This document shows positions 62,797-64,000 of a stretch of DNA of 64,000 bases, piece after piece. The notes under the pieces were generated by a model, which was not told the DNA's origin, ran no database searches, and saw nothing but the letters and a program-made list of their open reading frames with translations. The stretch is from GCA-003244245 sp050699875 (lineage in GTDB: Bacteria; Actinomycetota; Actinomycetes; Mycobacteriales; Pseudonocardiaceae). Each line of letters starts with the position of its first letter. The stretch's first letter is position 1. The position numbers were made by a program, and so were the translations under genes. Location of the stretch: assembly GCA_050699875.1 (NCBI GenBank), contig JBOHFX010000091.1, positions 1 to 64,000 of the forward strand, read 5' to 3'.

Positions 62797-64000
62797 ATGC
62801 CCCGCCTATTTGGCACCGACGGGGTACGGGGGCTGGCCAACGCCAAGCTCACGCCGGAGCTGGCGCTCGCCGTGTCCGGCGCGGCGGCGCGGGTGCTCGC
62901 CGACAGCGGCGTTGGAGGCCTTGGGGGTCTGCGGGGACGCCCGGTCGCAGTGGTGGGGCGGGACCCGAGAGCTAGTGGCGAGATGCTGGAGGCCGCCGTC
63001 ACCGCAGGCCTCACCTCGGCGGGCGCCGACGTGCTGCAGGTCGGCGTGTTGCCCACCCCAGCGGTTGCCCACCTGGTGGCCGAGTTCCGCGCAGACCTCG
63101 GTGTGATGATCTCCGGCTCGCACAACCCGATGCCGGACAACGGCATCAAGCTCTTCGCCGCCGACGGCCACAAACTTCCCGACGCAGTAGAGGACGAGAT
63201 CACCGCCCGGATGGGCGGCGGCGACGTCAAGCGTCCCACCGGAGCCGGGATCGGCCGGGTGCGCGACGTGCCGGAGGGCACCGGACGTTACGTCGACCAC
63301 CTGCTGCGGGCCACACCGCATTCGCTGGACGGCCTCCGCGTCGTGGTCGACTGCGCGCACGGCGCGGCGTCCGCCGTCGCTCCGCAGGTCTACCGCAAGG
63401 CCGGCGCCGAGGTAGTGGAGCTCCATGCGGAGCCCGACGGTCTCAATATCAACGACGGGTGCGGCTGTACCCAGCTGGACTCCCTGCGCAAGGCGGTGCT
63501 GGCGCAGCACGCCGCGATCGGTATCGCGCACGACGGTGACGCGGACCGCTGTCTGGCGGTGGACGCCACCGGCGAGGTGGTGGATGGCGATCGGATCATG
63601 GCTATCCTGGCGCTGGCAATGCGAGACAGCGGTGAGCTGGTCGAGAACACCCTGGTCACAACCGTGATGAGTAATCTGGGTCTGCATCAGGCGATGCGCG
63701 AGCACGGCGTCAGGGTCAGGACTACCGCCGTGGGGGACCGGTATGTACTTGAGGCGCTGGTGGCGGGCGGGTTCTCGCTCGGCGGCGAGCAGTCCGGGCA
63801 TGTGGTGCTGCCCCGGTACGCCACCACTGGTGATGGCCTGCTCACCGCATTGCGACTGATGGACCGGATGGTCGCCTCGGGTCAGAGCCTGGCGGATCTG
63901 GCCGGCGTGCTGACCCGACTGCCGCAGGTGTTGGTCAACGTCGCGGTCGCGGACAAGGCGGCGGTTGCGGCGGCGGCTGTGGTGGCCGACGCCATCGCTG
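62797..64000 (+). CDS. glmM: Phosphoglucosamine mutase (3' end outside window)
   Basis: The 401 residues seen start MPRLFGTDGVRGLANAKLTP and include the phosphoserine loop MISGSHNPMPDNGIKLF, the metal loop HDGDADRCLAVD and the sugar-binding GGEQSGHVVLP. GlmM turns glucosamine-6-phosphate into glucosamine-1-phosphate for cell-wall precursors. The order rplM-rpsI-glmM is the standard actinobacterial one. It runs off the right edge. Confidence 0.97.
   Translation, partial: MPRLFGTDGVRGLANAKLTPELALAVSGAAARVLADSGVGGLGGLRGRPVAVVGRDPRASGEMLEAAVTAGLTSAGADVLQVGVLPTPAVAHLVAEFRADLGVMISGSHNPMPDNGIKLFAADGHKLPDAVEDEITARMGGGDVKRPTGAGIGRVRDVPEGTGRYVDHLLRATPHSLDGLRVVVDCAHGAASAVAPQVYRKAGAEVVELHAEPDGLNINDGCGCTQLDSLRKAVLAQHAAIGIAHDGDADRCLAVDATGEVVDGDRIMAILALAMRDSGELVENTLVTTVMSNLGLHQAMREHGVRVRTTAVGDRYVLEALVAGGFSLGGEQSGHVVLPRYATTGDGLLTALRLMDRMVASGQSLADLAGVLTRLPQVLVNVAVADKAAVAAAAVVADAIA

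Overview
The window is high-GC actinobacterial DNA, most likely from a Pseudonocardiales/Mycobacteriales-type organism. The grounds are the high GC content, a WXG100/EccBCDE/MycP type VII secretion locus beside rplM-rpsI-glmM, a groEL with GGM-rich tail under CIRCE control, and a def / DUF3263 / LytR_C / CDC48-type ATPase / pssA / psd / moeA / groEL order matching the Mycobacterium tuberculosis Rv0429c-Rv0440 neighbourhood (recalled from knowledge, not searched).

Layout. 1-5.5 kb: the 3' end of a non-ribosomal peptide synthetase (adenylation, carrier, epimerisation), translationally coupled to an MFS exporter, then an MbtH protein and a type II thioesterase. 5.5-8.8 kb: a convergent 1098-residue regulator with a MalT-like NTPase at the N-terminus and a SARP/BTAD module at the C-terminus. 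8.9-14 kb: HtrA-like protease, peptide deformylase, DUF3263 protein, LytR_C envelope protein and a tandem AAA ATPase. 14.1-22.3 kb: a minus-strand operon of the MSMEG_0565-0572 / Sll0783 / Nit1C type (flavin oxidoreductase, amidohydrolase, Sll0783-like protein, radical SAM, GNAT-AIR synthase fusion, nitrilase, second nitrilase, glycosyltransferase). Here the flavoprotein is split by a frameshift and the second nitrilase lacks its catalytic Cys. 22.5-27.7 kb: pssA, psd, moeA and groEL with two CIRCE operators and a strong terminator.

27.8-39.3 kb is an accessory stretch: FhuF-like protein and APC permease, an orphan solute-binding lipoprotein, a VOC protein, YdeI family, a very His-rich small protein, MobA-like and XdhC molybdo-enzyme maturation genes, a VapBC-like pair and a methyltransferase. 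Mixed in are gene remains: an internally deleted metallo-beta-lactamase fold protein, a truncated RidA, a decayed heavy-metal P-type ATPase with a fragment of an ArsR regulator, an ABC transporter tail and a 2-oxoglutarate oxygenase tail. 39.7-45 kb: a DUF1707 protein and the infA-rpmJ-rpsM-rpsK-rpsD-rpoA-rplQ-truA operon. 45-47.6 kb: two acetyltransferases and an exported Pro/Cys-repeat protein. 47.7-61.6 kb: an ESX-4-like type VII secretion locus (unknown protein, eccE, eccB, mycP, eccD, eccC, two WXG100 genes) with a toxin-antitoxin pair and NmrA-type genes lodged between eccB and mycP. 61.8-64 kb: rplM, rpsI and the 5' part of glmM.

The points most worth a second look are the variant Nit1C-type operon and its placement in an otherwise conserved block, a pair of dispersed palindromes whose stems show compensatory changes, the apparent CTG start of truA, the His-rich protein, the Pro/Cys-repeat protein beside the secretion locus, and the insertion inside that locus. 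No tRNA, rRNA, CRISPR array, phage or insertion sequence was recognised.
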